Notes: generated from the sequence alone by a model not told the origin. 64,000 nt of DNA from Polytrichum commune (GCA_950295325.1 OX485808.1:12464501-12528500), one strand, 5' to 3'; shown: positions 46,425-59,060, numbered from the stretch's first letter. Translations and numbers: made by a program.

Positions 46425-46474
<50 letters not shown>
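46365..46474 (+). repeat. Compound microsatellite C16-A22-(AAC)n-(CA)n
   Basis: Four simple repeats follow each other directly: 16 C (46365-46380), 22 A (46381-46402), about seven AAC/CAA units, and about 23 CA units ending near 46474. The ORFs on both strands here are artefacts of the repeat. Confidence 0.95.
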
Positions 46475-46476
<2 letters not shown>

Positions 46477-46590
46477 CAAAACAAACCAAAAAAAAAATTT
46501 AAAAATCTTGTCATCCCCCGCATTAATGGAATGGTGGAAAAAACGAGGAGCAATGGGGTGACAACCACACCACCACCACACCCTTATTCT

Positions 46591-46719
46591 ATACTCCCTC
46601 CGTCCCAAAATTATTGTCCTACTCCCCGGAGTTTAATATCCCAAAATGTTTGTCGGACAAACATTTTGGGATATTAAACTCCGGGGAGTAGGACAATAAT
46701 TTTGGGACGGAGGGAGTAT
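46591..46719. mobile_element. Stowaway-type MITE, perfect palindrome
   Basis: 129 bp reading TACTCCCTCCGTCCC at the left end and its exact inverse at the right. The two arms are identical and meet at a single central G (46655). TA dinucleotides at the borders fit the TA target preference, and CTCCCTCCGTCCCA is the classic Stowaway (Tc1/mariner) terminus. With no mismatch between the arms, insertion or copy correction must be recent. Confidence 0.92.
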
Positions 46720-47440
46720 TTCATATCTTCATTCACCCATGCTTAGTGTTTTCTTTCTATTTTTCTAGTAAAACTTGGTTCCTCCCTCGTTGCAAAATGC
46801 ACTTTCTGGATGATTGTTTAGCTTATGTCCATGTTGATGCTAGCATCTACCAGTATCTACCTAATATGATTCGTTTGAGAAGAAAACATGGCACTATTCT
46901 TTCTAAAGAATGTTATGTACCCATGTTGGACCAGGTCCCAACTAGTATATATAAGGTGTGTAGTCCTAATTGGTATTCATGCGCCAACATGAATGAGAAC
47001 CCAATTTGCTTTTAACTAATCATAGTGTTTCATGATACTTTAACATCCCTACCCTAGCGTTCATGTCCATGAGGATATAGCACTAGGATGCAAGAGAGGG
47101 ACACCCATGTTGGTAGACATGAAGGTGCCAAAGAGAGCTAGCATAGGTGCCCCGCAAACGACATGCCACGCTCACTCGCGCTCCCGGTGGCAGGGACATG
47201 TTTGAAAGCAACTTCGAGAAGAGTCAAACATGTGCGCTTGCAACGACCTATATTTGTACATAACATCCACTTTAAGCTCTACACCCACTTCTCCTAAGAT
47301 ATGAGACACTCAATTAGTGTGAGATGATTAGCGAATCCCAATCGAGGTTGTAAGCATTTTCGTCATAATTTTGTCAATATTAAGATTATCTTTCTTCTTT
47401 AATCTCTCTCTCTCTCAACAATTACATTGACTATTAGAGT

Positions 47441-47899
47441 TATCCGTAAAGTGAGCTGAAGAGAGGGTTTTGGGCCTGGATTTGAGAAAATTGTGTGACG
47501 GGCCCTAAAAGTGGAGCAGGTGTCTGTAGCTATAAAAAAAACACAGGCACAAATCTTTTGAGGGACCGGAAATGGTGAAAAAAAAAATTTGCTCCTGTGT
47601 TGCGAGCGCGCCCCGGGAATTTAGCGTTGCTTTGTCAGAGGATGCTAATTCTGTCGCCCTGTTTCGCTAATTCTGTTAGGGGTGCAGACAAGACTAAGTA
47701 AGTAGTGAAGCACGCATGACGGCCTCAACCACGAATAGGCGGATTCTCTTATCCAAAAACAAGCAGACCAGCTTTGACCCTAAACCCTGGCCTTGTGTAT
47801 TACGCCCCGGAATTCAAGAGCCTTACTTTGCGTTTTCATGAGTTTGTGTGAATAGTGCACTCAAAATCTGTCAAAACACCAGCTCACTTTACGGATAAC
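47441..47899. mobile_element. Inverted-repeat element
   Basis: An exact 20-nt inverted pair, GTTATCCGTAAAGTGAGCTG at about 47441 and its reverse complement ending near 47899, bounds about 460 bp of GC-richer sequence. Further inward pairing was not evident. Terminal inverted repeats of this size suggest a non-autonomous DNA transposon. Confidence 0.55.
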
Positions 47900-47969
47900 T
47901 TTATTGAACCTAGAAAACTTATGCAAATATGAGCATATAGTTATAAGATTTCCGAAATGTCTTGACACG

Positions 47970-48033
47970 GCCTTTGGACACTTCTCCGTACATGGGCTCT
48001 CACAATTATACGGTCGCGGTGTGTGACGTGGCC
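47970..48033 (-). mobile_element. Truncated family A element end
   Basis: Reads CCTTTGGACACTT...GGGCTCTCACAATT..ACGGTC followed by GTGTGTGACGTGGCCC and then TTA. This is the inverted first ~65 bp of the family A elements. Confidence 0.65.
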
Positions 48034-50184
48034 CTTACTTAATAAGTGCTTTCCCTCATTAACATGTCCATGCATGTAGACAAGGGAAACAACCCATCAA
48101 CTAATCATTCATTCATGTCCCCCCTCAACGTTCTTAATCCTCATAATTAACACACAAAACAATGGCCAATTAATGCGGATTAACGTCCTAATTATCCTGC
48201 ATTAACTCCCCATGCAAGATTGCTACTGGCCCTGCGGCTTGACTTATTGCAGGATTTGTAGTATTAAATGCACCCTGAAGCATCTACTACAACTTAATTA
48301 TTATTGGGAAGTGAGTCAGTGCAGGTGAACGTTGAGCAGTAAATGGCCTCCAGCCTATGGCCATTTCAAATTGGGGCCTAGGAACTTGGGGTGGGGTGGG
48401 TTCACACACTAGGGTCCAAGACCAAAGAAATTTCAAATTCGAGCGATGATTCTATTGGTCGAGAGATGAGTGACCAAGATTTTGGTTCACTTTTTGTGTT
48501 CTCCAACTTCTACCGATTAGATTCACACAACGAACGTTGTGCTGCATTATTTAGCAACACCTGCGAGGGTACATCTGCAAAAACCGGATTGAAAATCGGA
48601 CCTTCCCTGATTTCGTTTTGTTTATCGGAAGTGCGTGTTTGTTGGTTTCTTGACTGGATACGTCGGTCATCCCAGTTGTGGTCGTTGTTGAGTGTAGAGT
48701 AGTTATTCGTATTTGAAGACTGTAGTGCAGTCTCTTTTAAGCATGTGTATTTATGGTGTTTGCTCTTTGGTGGGGATTCAATTAAGAAAACGAACCACTT
48801 TGCATTTGGGGTTCAGGTCCTAGTTTTGGGCTAGGGCCAAGCCTCACGGAATGAAAAGATGACGTGGTGTTGATGTGGCGTCTTCACTTTTATGCGGAAT
48901 TTGGTTGGTCCCAAGTCAAGAAAATACTCCTCCTAGGGTTGAGGGCTCAACCTTCGAGCCTGAAGCTTTTAATCATGAGTCTGAAAGCAAGTCCAATTAA
49001 GAGTTGCTTTGGACCCCGAGTTTCCTTCGGGTGGTGTAGGAAGGCTATGATTTTGTTGTGATCTGTGCATGGGAATTTGGGTGGGCTCAATTGCCAGATT
49101 GACTCATTTGTTATCTATATATGTCACATGTAGGGTTTGTAAATTTACGCACACGTGTTTGGTACATCCAATTCTTTTGGTCAGAAAATAAACTTGCTAG
49201 TAGTCATAGTGTGTTATAAATCTATGTATCCTATGTTATACTCAATATTGATAGGATCAATAAAATTGACAAAAAGTGGCACTCTTTATAACAACAATGT
49301 GCATGCAAATAAGAGTCTCGTACACAACACCCCTCAAATCAATACCCTCTTAACGCATGTTTATACCACAAAATATACTAAGTATCCGCCCCAAGGACAA
49401 AGATGCGGAGATTAGTCTTTAGGTTGGCTAGTAACTTCCCATTAGTCCGTGTTTTACAAGGAGCTATTTACCAATACAAATGATGAGGTAAAAGCCATGA
49501 TATTACGCAACAAGATGTATTCATTCTCTTTTCTATTAGTGGTGAAAAAAAGTGCTTGTTATCCTTGAAGCAAGGAAATGATGGAGAGGGCAATCATGTG
49601 CTTTCAAATTCAACATGAAAAGGTTACCATGTCAGGAATCTTAGATGGATTGTGTTTAAGTTATCCCTTTATGGAAATAACAACATGATGCTATTGATAA
49701 TGTTCATCCACTCTACTTTCGGTCAAATGACAATTATGGTGAGAGCAAGTTCTTCACCATCATTCTAGTCGAGAAGAAGTCTATGGGCGATGAAAGCAAC
49801 TTCTGGCTTCTGGTGAGGCCACGTTGCCTGTGCTTTCTCGACCGTCGAATTTGACCAATGTAACCCTCCTCCCCTAATCTCTTCTGTTCCTGCCACCACT
49901 CATCCACTGTGTGTGCAGACAGACAAACAAACACTCACTCTCTTCACCTCCCGATTACGATTTCTTTGCCGATTCTCTTCGCCAGAGGTCATCCAATTAC
50001 GCATTCTCTGTTCGGATTGGATCGGTTTCAATCTTAACCACACCTATTGTGAGGTTACGGAATTATCGTATACAAACATATTCTCATTAATCCATTGTAA
50101 ATGTCTTTAAATAGTATGCATCGTGAAGATTACAAATGGGTGCAAGCACAGTAAAGTGGATAGCTCCTTATTCAAGCTTAGGTT

Positions 50185-50760
50185 TAAGTGAAAATGATTC
50201 AAAACTATGCACTAACTTTGAGTTGTGTGAAGAAGAAGTTCATACACATTCAAAAAGCATATTGATCTACAAAGCCAAGTAATTGATGATGACAAAAACA
50301 GTTTGAAGAAAAAATCTACATATTTTAGAGGACGGTGCAAGTGGTGTGCAAGTAGGTGATATGAAACAAGTAATTGTCCAACTTTTGTTTAAAATACGAT
50401 AAAATTACATTAAATTGATGATTCTCTACAAAACTTTGTGGTGATGCCCTTGAGTATATTATGAATTCAAGGAATATGAAAAAGATTCCAAATTCCAAAT
50501 ATTTAAGGTCATGACATTTTCGTCCAAAACCAACTTCAACTATGAGCTTTTGAACATCACTATTAATGATAAGTCTTGAAGATCTCAACTTGATAATCTA
50601 GGTTTGAGTATCTAACACAACAACAGAGGTCATCATGAAAACGAATCTAATTTAAACAACGCTTTTCTACTACGCTTAGGCCTTTGACCCAAGAAATTAG
50701 GGTTTTTATATAACGGAACACTTTTTTTAAATCTAATTTACCATGCTTGCACCCAAATTT
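50185..50760. repeat. ~600-bp dispersed repeat, copy near 50.5 kb
   Basis: Direct-orientation counterpart of 40560-41155 with the same block order, roughly 75-80% alike by eye. No coding function. Confidence 0.65.
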
Positions 50761-51384
50761 CAATTGATTTGAGACCTTCATTAATCTTAGTTAAGTCCAT
50801 GTCATTTGAGAGGAATCGATCACAAACCTAGAGGAGATCCTTACTCTACTTGTGCTTAATGCTATTTTTAGAGATGAGATAACATCATGAGGGGCAACTT
50901 CCTTGACTCCGGTAGGTGGAGTCGCTCAATCTTATCACATGCTCGAGTTTTGAATTTCAAACCTTGATATTTAAGTTGTTCTTGTCAACTCTATCATTCG
51001 TATAGACATGTGTAGGGTGTTGTCCTAGAAGTGAGAGTAACAATCTCCATGTGAAAATGTACCTTAAGCAATGCGGGTAGACATTGAGGACATGACCACC
51101 TCTAGTTTAAATAATCGCGAGCTCTTCTAAAAACCCTACAATGATTGAACAAGTATGGTCAAAGGTACAAGAAACAAATACAAAGTACATTGAACACCAC
51201 CTCAATTCAAATGACAGAGTGCTTCTAGTGATAGTTAATGATTAGCTATTTTCATGTGAGAGAATTATTTATTTATTTATTTATTTATTTTTGGATTTAC
51301 GCATACAATGTGACTCTAAGTCCCTCTTAGAAGTTACATCAAGTTTTAAGCTACTCAAGGTTTAAGTTAGCTAAGTTTTAGCAC

Positions 51385-51738
51385 TACACTAAATATTTAG
51401 TGTCACCGATTCTATTTGTCTTGCTCAACACCAATTGTAAACCCTAGTGTCGTGTCACCAACAACAAATGTTAACCTAACATTATTTGTCATTCCTTGTA
51501 GAAAATTTTGGGCATTATAGATTTACAATGTTGCAATTACTGTCACTTACTAAGTGAATTTTCATTCAAATTTTAATCATCCATGACAATGTTTTATTAC
51601 AAAAATGTTAGGACGTGAAATAAACCAATAATGGATGAACTTAAAGTTGGGATGACGATAGTTCTAAACTCATTTATAAGGAGTGTCATTAGACAAGTTA
51701 CCACAATGACATAAAATACCATATGACACTTTGTGTTT
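51385..51738. mobile_element. Family B MITE
   Basis: Left end TACACTAAATATTTAGTGTC; the interior is collinear with 44546-44936; the right end (CCATATGACACTTTGTGTTT) is degraded. Confidence 0.65.
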
Positions 51739-53124
51739 CTATGAGGAACTTGTGTCCATGTGAAGATGGGCTTAGAAAGGTGTCTAAATTGAGTTGAATC
51801 TTTCAGTTTAGAGATAGAAATTACAAGCGTGTGAGACTTGGGCTCTTAAATTGGGGTTAAAACGAGGTAGACTTTGTGTTGGAGTGTCCCTTTTACAACT
51901 CCAATGAAACTAGGTTTGCTTCCCTAATTCAGATTGAGCGTTAAGTAGTCTCAAGTCTTTCTACCAACTTGACCATTATATTAATATTAGCCTTTGTCTC
52001 ACAAAAAGCCACGACACTCTAGGGAATTAGTTGTTATGGCTCCTCCTTGGTTGACTTCTAGTCTCATAAGTCTTTGGGCTTCTTGAACTCTAAAATTGAT
52101 TTTATTTCATTCCACTGGTTGTAGGTAGGTTATGGAATTTGACAACAACTAGCCCAAATTGGTGAGAGCTTGGCCATTACATTAATGTGATCCATAAAAT
52201 GGCAACAGATAGGGTTGAAACCATGAGTTTCAATGGAATAAGGCTTCAGAACTCCCCATTCATCGTCCCCTCTATGACGACTTGTCAATCGCAATGGGCA
52301 TTGCAGGGTCTTACCATTGGTTCTCTTCCACTAGATAGTTTCTAAATCTATGAACATGGATCAATAAATTATTATAAAACCACCTAGTGGAAAAAACCAA
52401 TGTCAAGACCATGTGATTCCTGTAGCGAAGGAAGATTGAGTGTGTGGGTCAAGAAGAGAGGATTCTTGAGGTAGAGCAAATGTATTATAAAAAGGATAAA
52501 CATCATCATTCTCCATGTGGGTTGAGGTGACATCAACTTCATTTGTAAGGCCGGTTTGATGTCATTGAAGTCTAGGTCTTGCCATTCAAAGTCCCAAAAG
52601 AGAGTCCATGAATTAAGTAGGCTTCCGTGACATTACTGAACAACTAGATGATGGTCTCTTTCCAAAGAAAGAGGATGCGATTAAAAAACTTTGATAACTT
52701 ACAGTTGCTTGTTGAAAACTCTACAATACACAGCTTGAGTGCTCCACATAAATGGAGAGTCCCAAAATTCAAGAAGAATTATGCTCGCCCGATACTTGGT
52801 CCCACAAACCGCAACTAAGGAGCTGAGTAATGTTATGTCAGTGCACAAAACAAAGATGGCAATCTTTAAAGTGCCTCTCATTTTGGATAAACTCCTAAAG
52901 CCTAATTGGAATGTCCCAATTCCCCATACAACACATGGTTACTTCTAAGGGTAACTCTATTACATAAAGAACAATTGTTTGAAGTTCTCCAACTTGGCAA
53001 CCCATTGCATAATTTACAAGTTTCCAATTTCCCTTGACATAATTCAGAGTTGACAATGGCCCCATGTTGCCAATCATGTGCCATGTAATTTGAGCTTGAA
53101 TATAAGCCGAATCTCCATAGTTAA
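51739..53124. other. Gene-free stretch
   Basis: Only short ORFs on both strands, none with recognisable features. No clear repeats other than the neighbouring elements. Confidence 0.4.
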
Positions 53125-53459
53125 CTACACTAAATATGATATTTAGTGTTTGATTATATTTAGTGTTGTTACCACCCTATCCTGCTCAACACTAATTTTC
53201 AATTCGTTGATAATTAATGTTAGACATAAATGTGCCACCACCTTCCCTACTGCCACCTCCTTTCTCCTTGTATCATTGATAATTTTTTTCCATATCCTAA
53301 CTAACACTAAATTTGTACATGTAACTTCCACATATTACCATAGTTGGTATTTAGTGTTTGAGTTTACTTTTGATGTTACTTACTTTCATAGGGTTAGTGA
53401 TATTTAGTGTATGCGTTCGTATTTAGTGTATCAAACACTAAATATCATATTTAGTGTAG
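53125..53459. mobile_element. Family B MITE with intact ends
   Basis: Left end CTACACTAAATATGATATTT and right end AAATATCATATTTAGTGTAG are near-perfect inverted repeats about 25 bp long, each itself nearly palindromic. The interior contains further TATTTAGTGT blocks. It is bordered by TTAA-like sequence on both sides. Confidence 0.75.
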
Positions 53460-53599
53460 CTTAACTTATTGTGAGATTATTTGTTGCCTACCCATGTTCC
53501 GTCCAAAGGCTTGTTCCAAATATACTTAAGTTATTTGTATCCACCCTTATAATGCCAACTTGGTTTGTCCCACGATTTGCGCGATTTCTATCAAGGAAA

Positions 53600-53632
53600 G
53601 AAAAAAGAAAAAGAAAAAGAAAAAGAAAAAGA
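53600..53632 (+). repeat. AAAAAG hexanucleotide microsatellite
   Basis: About five units of AAGAAA on the plus strand. A separate run of 18 G follows at 53754-53771. Confidence 0.8.
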
Positions 53633-53934
53633 AACGTCAATATTCTTATATTGACATGAATGTGAGCTTGTTCTCCTCAATTTGATCATGTGTGATCATG
53701 ATGCAATGCAAGGTGTGGATCTTTCTTTCGGAAGGTGGGTTCTATGATATCAAGGGGGGGGGGGGGGGGGGAAGACATAAAGAAGAAGACAAAGAGGGTG
53801 GTGTTTTATGATAGTGGTGTCATGTGTGCTTGTTTGTGGTTGAGTTTCTTCTTATTTAGGATAAGATATGTGAGGTATTATATGGTGTATTGGTGTATGG
53901 ACTTCATAACATTATTCAACCATGTGGGTTAGTT

Positions 53935-54240
53935 CCACTGACCTCGGAATATGTTGATTATTTTATGTGGGGCCCCCAAACAAAGTAGCAACATTTGTTT
54001 AGTATTCATACATTCAAGCTGACACTTGGAAATCTGGGTGGAGTTATACTCCCGGCCTACTCATAGGTGACAATACAAACACTATTCACAATATTCATGT
54101 TGTTCATACTAGCAATAGCTATTCACTATTCATATCAACATCAATTTCTTCCTATTATAGAAGTTTCTTCCCATGAATGTAAGATAGTGGAGGTCCATGT
54201 CATATGCTAAATATATGATGGAACACAACCATACAACTGC
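53935..54240 (+). repeat. ~330-bp dispersed repeat, copy near 54 kb
   Basis: Counterpart of 41770-42120 in the same orientation, sharing the reiterated CACTATTCA blocks and the TTCTTCCCAT.A segment. Confidence 0.6.
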
Positions 54241-54830
54241 ATATTGTTATGTTCATGAGGTTCTTCATGATTGATTTGGGGGTGTTGAGTTGTTGGAGCT
54301 TCTCAATCAAGAGTGTTCATTTATGGTGCCTTGTACTCTTGCTGTGATTGTTATTAGTGGGTTCACTTTCCATCTTTGTTGTTTAAGTATGCCTATCAAT
54401 TGGTCGTACTTCCTATTTTACTTTTTGGTGGTTGTCTATGAAGATTGGTTGTGACAGTATGTAAATTCTATGATTTGTAGTGTGTGGGACATGGATGGGG
54501 TTCTTGGTGTTGGGCTTTGATTGGGGGCATTGTTTATGCATAGGATGTTGGGTTTGAGCCTTGCCTCGCAATGGCACATTGCATCGCTGTAGGTGCATAA
54601 GAGTAGCCATTGTGGTACAGTTGGGTCATGTGGGTTTTTGTTGATGCTTCTAGCATTCATTAGTATGAAGAATTTGGTGGATTTGTTGGCTTGTAGTGTT
54701 TGGGTGATTAGATGACGGCTTTGTTATGTGTTGTTGTGCGGGGGGCCTTGATGTGTTGGTTTGTGCATATGGATAGGAGGTGCAGCCATGTGTCTTTGTC
54801 GTTGTTCGTGCATAGTGCATATTTACATAT
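54241..54830 (+). repeat. G/T-skewed block related to 28746-30540
   Basis: Again dominated by G and T on the plus strand. GGCTTTGATTGGGGGCATTGTTT here corresponds in outline to the AAGCTTTGACTAGGAGGCATG block at 29195-29216. No gene is recognised. Confidence 0.4.
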
Positions 54831-55984
54831 GGTTTCATCCTCACTCAACATCACTTAATACTAATCGATCTTTTTTTGAAACCTCAGGAGGTACCAACTA
54901 CACATATTTCTATCACATATACCTCAAGTACAAGTTTGCTTCTTGACGATTCTTATTGTGTTTTCTATGTTTTTCAAACACTGTGAGACTAATGTTTATT
55001 GGGCAAGCTAGTGGTGTGGGTTTGATCAGCATGCAATGTCCCGTGCTATTGAATGCCCATGTGTGAGACATGTTCCTGCATTTTTTTAACAAGTCCATCA
55101 TTATATTGAATATTTTTGTGATGTGATAAGTTAGTGCCTATTCACACACACTTCATACAATGGTCTCAGTAGGGGATATGTGTGGCCATGCCACTACATT
55201 TTAAAGTGTATTCTAGCACTAAAATGTCCCAAGTCATATTCACTTGTTGTTGAATGTCCCTACATGTGCGAGACATGTTCTTGCATTTAATTTTTACTCC
55301 ATTGCTATATAAATTAGTCATTGTGTATTGATGAGTTCATGGTTATCCATACATTTGTGGCCATGCCACTACACTTGTTAAGTGCATTTTGGCTATGGAA
55401 TGCGCCCAATCACTATAAGCATACGAGTCCTAGGAATTAATCATCCTCCATTGGCTGATTTGCACATTTTCCAATGACGTAGGATAATTGTTCATGACTC
55501 ATTTGCTTGTAATGAAGTCATTGGAATCATTCTTCTACATAACATGGTGGGATCATTCACACGTGGCCCAAGATACATTCACCACAATTATGTGCTCCTT
55601 CTACCCTCCAATGATAGTGTCTAGTGCGATGACCACATATTTTCTATAATATTTCCAAGTGATGTTTCTCAAGACATTATTTAAGTACTATCTACAATAC
55701 CTATCACATATATTGCTCGTTAATTGTGAGCCAATTGATAACACAATGTTGCCGAATGGGTGTGGTCAAGAAAGAATTGTGGCATATGAGCGTACGTCCC
55801 TCTTATCCAAGCATGTAATTCCGGTGTCAAAAGAACTTCAAAAATTAAGCTCCAAACTACACAAAACTTCAATTGTATTTATTTTTGGTTGAATGGATGT
55901 CAAGAGGTTATACCCTTTTATACGACTCGAAAAGGAATTAATGGTTTGGAAGGTACCCGATAAGTTTTGCAAACTAGTGACTAA
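54831..55984. other. Gene-free stretch
   Basis: Short ORFs only. Two GTGTGAGACATGTTC.TGCATTT-like blocks (55060 and 55266) and GTGGCCATGCCACTACA at 55181 and 55360 show a ~190-bp tandem duplication. Confidence 0.45.
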
Positions 55985-56484
55985 GGGCCACTTCACACAC
56001 GAGACTGAGAGCCTGTGACCATTACACTTCAAGCACTCTCATTGGTGGAAAAGGCGGAGCCGGTCCAAGTTCAAGCTTCACACTACGCTTGAGGGACCCA
56101 CAGAGTATGTGAATGCAAGATGGATGTAAAAGTCTACATGGATTCCTACATGACATCGAATGGATCATGTTTCATGATCACTTAGACTATTTTCAAAAAC
56201 CACCTCTTGGAGGCAGGTCTAACACAAAACCGGGAGACCATGGCACTCTGAACGCTCACAACCGTTGATTTATTCTATTTTACCTTGTGTGAGGACCCGC
56301 ATGAATAGAAATTCCTAGAAATAGTATTGGGTTGAGGGTCCGATCACATATGACTTCACACTACACCTGAGGATCCGTGACCACACTTCATGATTTTGGA
56401 GGTGTGTTGGGACGACCTTTGAACACTTTCTTTGGGCTCTCACGATTTCACAGTCACGGCTCTGGGCTCGTGTGTGAAGTGGCC
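55985..56484 (-). mobile_element. Family A MITE, third full-length copy, inverted
   Basis: About 500 bp. It begins GGGCCACTTCACACACGAGA (preceded by TAA) and ends CGTGTGTGAAGTGGCC. It is the reverse complement of the 42177 and 45115 copies along its full length (for example GGTGGAAAAGGCGGAGCCGG). Confidence 0.8.
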
Positions 56485-56684
56485 AATTACGTGTTCATAT
56501 ACCTACTTGCACAGTGCTCGAAAACATGTAAACTTTTCTTGAAATTTTTTTGGCCAACATCAGTTGCTTAGCTTTGTAGATCAATTTATTTTCTCAAATG
56601 TTTATGACCTTTTCCTTCGCAAAATTCGGAATTAGTATATAGTTTCAGATCACTTTCACTTGAACGCCCAACAATGTCTATGGG

Positions 56685-57400
56685 GATTTAAAAGCATAAG
56701 CGGTTGAGATCCTAGTGTTTCCAAATCCAACTGGATACATGTTGACATCTTTTCGTTCTTCTTAAATAATGAGGCATATTCTCTATATTCCTCATAATGA
56801 TCCGTAATTCACGTGAAGCCTTGAATCTCAACCGGTTATGTATGTCTCAAACTCAACCGGTTCGTTTGTACCTTAGTGGCCCCGTTCATTGAAGGAGAAT
56901 GTTGAGCTTCAAGGCTTAACTAAAGAGGAGTGTCCTATATATATAGAGGCTCTCGGGGACATTGACCTTTAATTAACGACAAGCTTGGCAGAAGGGCACA
57001 AAAACTAGCTAGAGGGTCAACTACCCAAGATACCGTCCCAGTCAAACATGCTAGATCGCAAACCATTAATTAGTTACACCCCCGATCCTCCATGGGCCTC
57101 AAATTTATGATACTTGCTAGTCGGTAATAAATGGTTGACTAACCAAAAGTCTTGAAGAATATCAATGAACGGGGTGAACCGACCGCTAGTTTACGGATGA
57201 ACCGGTTACCGGTCGAGTTTGAGAAATAACCGGTTGAAGTTCACGACCTCCTCGGGAAAACGACCGTTCATTATAGAGGAATCTAGGGAATATACCTTCA
57301 AGTTAATGGAAGAGAATCCGAAAAGATCGCAACATGTAATCGGTTGGACTTGGAAACGCTCGGATCTTGAAACCGATTGGTGCCCGAAAATTCCTCCGGA
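56685..57400. repeat. Inverted pair of CCGGTT-type repeats
   Basis: 56688-56880 carries the repeat in direct orientation (CGGTTGAGATCCTAGTGTTT, CTCAACCGGTT, CTCAAACTCAACCGGTTCG). 57195-57400 carries it inverted (GAACCGGTTACCGG, GAGTTTGAGAAATAACCGGT, GTAATCGGTTGGACTTGG). The 300 bp between includes a TATATATATAG stretch near 56937. Together they may be the two ends of one larger fold-back element. Confidence 0.55.
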
Positions 57401-59060
57401 TCGGTTGTGTAGTAGATGGTTTATGGCAAGGCTTGTGTAGTTAAGAATAGGCACCAAAAAGGCTCATGAGACATGTTACAATGGCAGTGGACTGTGTGTT
57501 TGGAGCATGTTGATCATTCTAGGTTCAACAGTTTGCACAATTGGGAGGGTTTCTGTGTTCACTGAGAAAGAAAGACGGTTGTTCATTTCAATCTCCTATA
57601 GTTTGTGCATCTCAATTCCGGCTTTGAGATGACAATCGATGTGATTCGCGATTGCTACTTGGATCGAGATGAGACAACTTCCGATCTAATCCAACGGTCC
57701 AAATTGCTTCTGGGCGTTAAGTGATCACTCATCTTTGAACAATTACATTTGATTGGAAACGATGATCTTTGTGTTTCGTGTTTGTGAAGTGGATGAAATG
57801 TTTATTGATCATATCCAATGGCCGAAATTGGTTTGTGGGTTTGGAAGGCCCACAAGAGTACAACATACCTCAAGAGACGTGTCACCAATCCTCTTCACTA
57901 ATTAGATGCTCACATTAAACTAGCATATAGCAAAGCATGTAGTCAAAGAACGGGCACTCAAAATACACGTGTTGCAATCCTGCTTCGATGAGGTCCGGCT
58001 ACATGCTCAAATGACATAATATTCGCCATTCTAGGTTAAACAATTCACCACATTGGGGGAGAGGCATGCGGTGATCTATGTTCGGGGAAAACCGACGGCT
58101 AGTTCATTATCAGCCGATGGATTTCCCCTCATGGCCGGTCCAATTTTCCAACCATCGGATGGCAATCCGACTGTAATTTCAATCCTCCGGCAATTAGCCG
58201 ATGAACGAGAAAATGTCCCGGAAATGTAGCCGATTCTTCTTGTGAGTTACTAGATTTCAGCCGGAAGCATCCATAGCGCTATTTGTCTGGGGCATCTGAT
58301 GATGCACTTGAGGAAGTACCCTAAACCTTAAACTTTGTGAATTATGCAACCTTTCCATGACCAAATCCAATTGCTTCTATGAAGAATTGGGGGACCCTTG
58401 GCCTTCAAGTGGTGAAGGCATTGCTAGGTTCAATTCTTGCCAAGGATATTAACTCTTCAAATTTAAAGTTTTGAACATGCCTTTCTTTTCACTTATTCAA
58501 GATTTTGTACTAAGAAATGATTTCTAATAACTTTTCATACATTCTTTAAACAATTAGTGCCGATATGAATTCCATTTAATCGGATATTGGCCAATGAAAA
58601 TATGAAAATATAAGCAATTGGCCGATTGATTTTACAAAAGACCGGCTCTTGCCGATGTAAATTGGGAAAAATCCGACCCTTTATAGCAACTACCGGCAAT
58701 TAGCCACTAAGGCTTCAAAAACTTCCCGAACTCTGGCGGTGATGTTCATATTACTATTCGAGACTCACTTTGCCTTTCTAACACTTTCTCACCTCACCTC
58801 CGATCCCAAAACTTTGAACCAACAAAGTGCACGATCCGCGAGCACTACCTAGACGAGACAATCTCGTTATTCCATCATATCCAATCCAACGGCCGAAACC
58901 GTCCGTGGAGTTGGAACTTTGCAAGTGCCCACAAAAAGCGCCACATGCACACACCTTATGTGGTACCATGTATATATACTAGCATGAAAGTTGAACCGAT
59001 TCGAGTCGCCGATTTTTTTAGACGAATGGCACCAATAGTACAAGGGGTGCTTTCCGGGCT
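57401..59060. other. Gene-free stretch with CCGAT/CCGGC-rich repeats
   Basis: Numerous GCCGAT, CCGGCAATTAGCC and AATTAGCCGATG motifs between about 58085 and 58735 mark another repeat family; GGCAATTAGCC appears at 58189 and 58693. The SINE-like segment at 58390-58450 is inside. No gene is seen. Confidence 0.5.
58390..58450 (+). repeat. Possible tRNA-derived SINE remnant, copy 2
   Basis: A-box-like TGGCCTTCAAGTGGT and B-box-like GGTTCAATTCTTGCC with the same spacing as the copy at 895-1000, followed in both by CCAAGGATA. Confidence 0.35.

Larger units (their letters stand above)
46720..51384. other. Gene-poor region
   Basis: No gene is recognised. Open frames at 46746-47015 and 48391-48702 have no identifiable motifs. 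The region includes the truncated family A end at 47970-48033 and the dispersed repeat at 50185-50760. The blocks GTTATCCGTAAAGTGAGCTG (47441) and CAGCTCACTTTACGGATAAC (47879) are inverted partners about 440 bp apart, marking a possible further fold-back element. Confidence 0.5.

Noticed and set aside
46260-46608. Open frames on both strands encoding runs of Lys/Asn/Thr-His or Cys-Val
   Set aside because: Direct by-products of the C, A, AAC and CA microsatellites.
48391-48702. 103-codon plus-strand frame
   Set aside because: Reasonable length, but no motif, no clear splice partners and no similarity to known plant proteins that I recognise.
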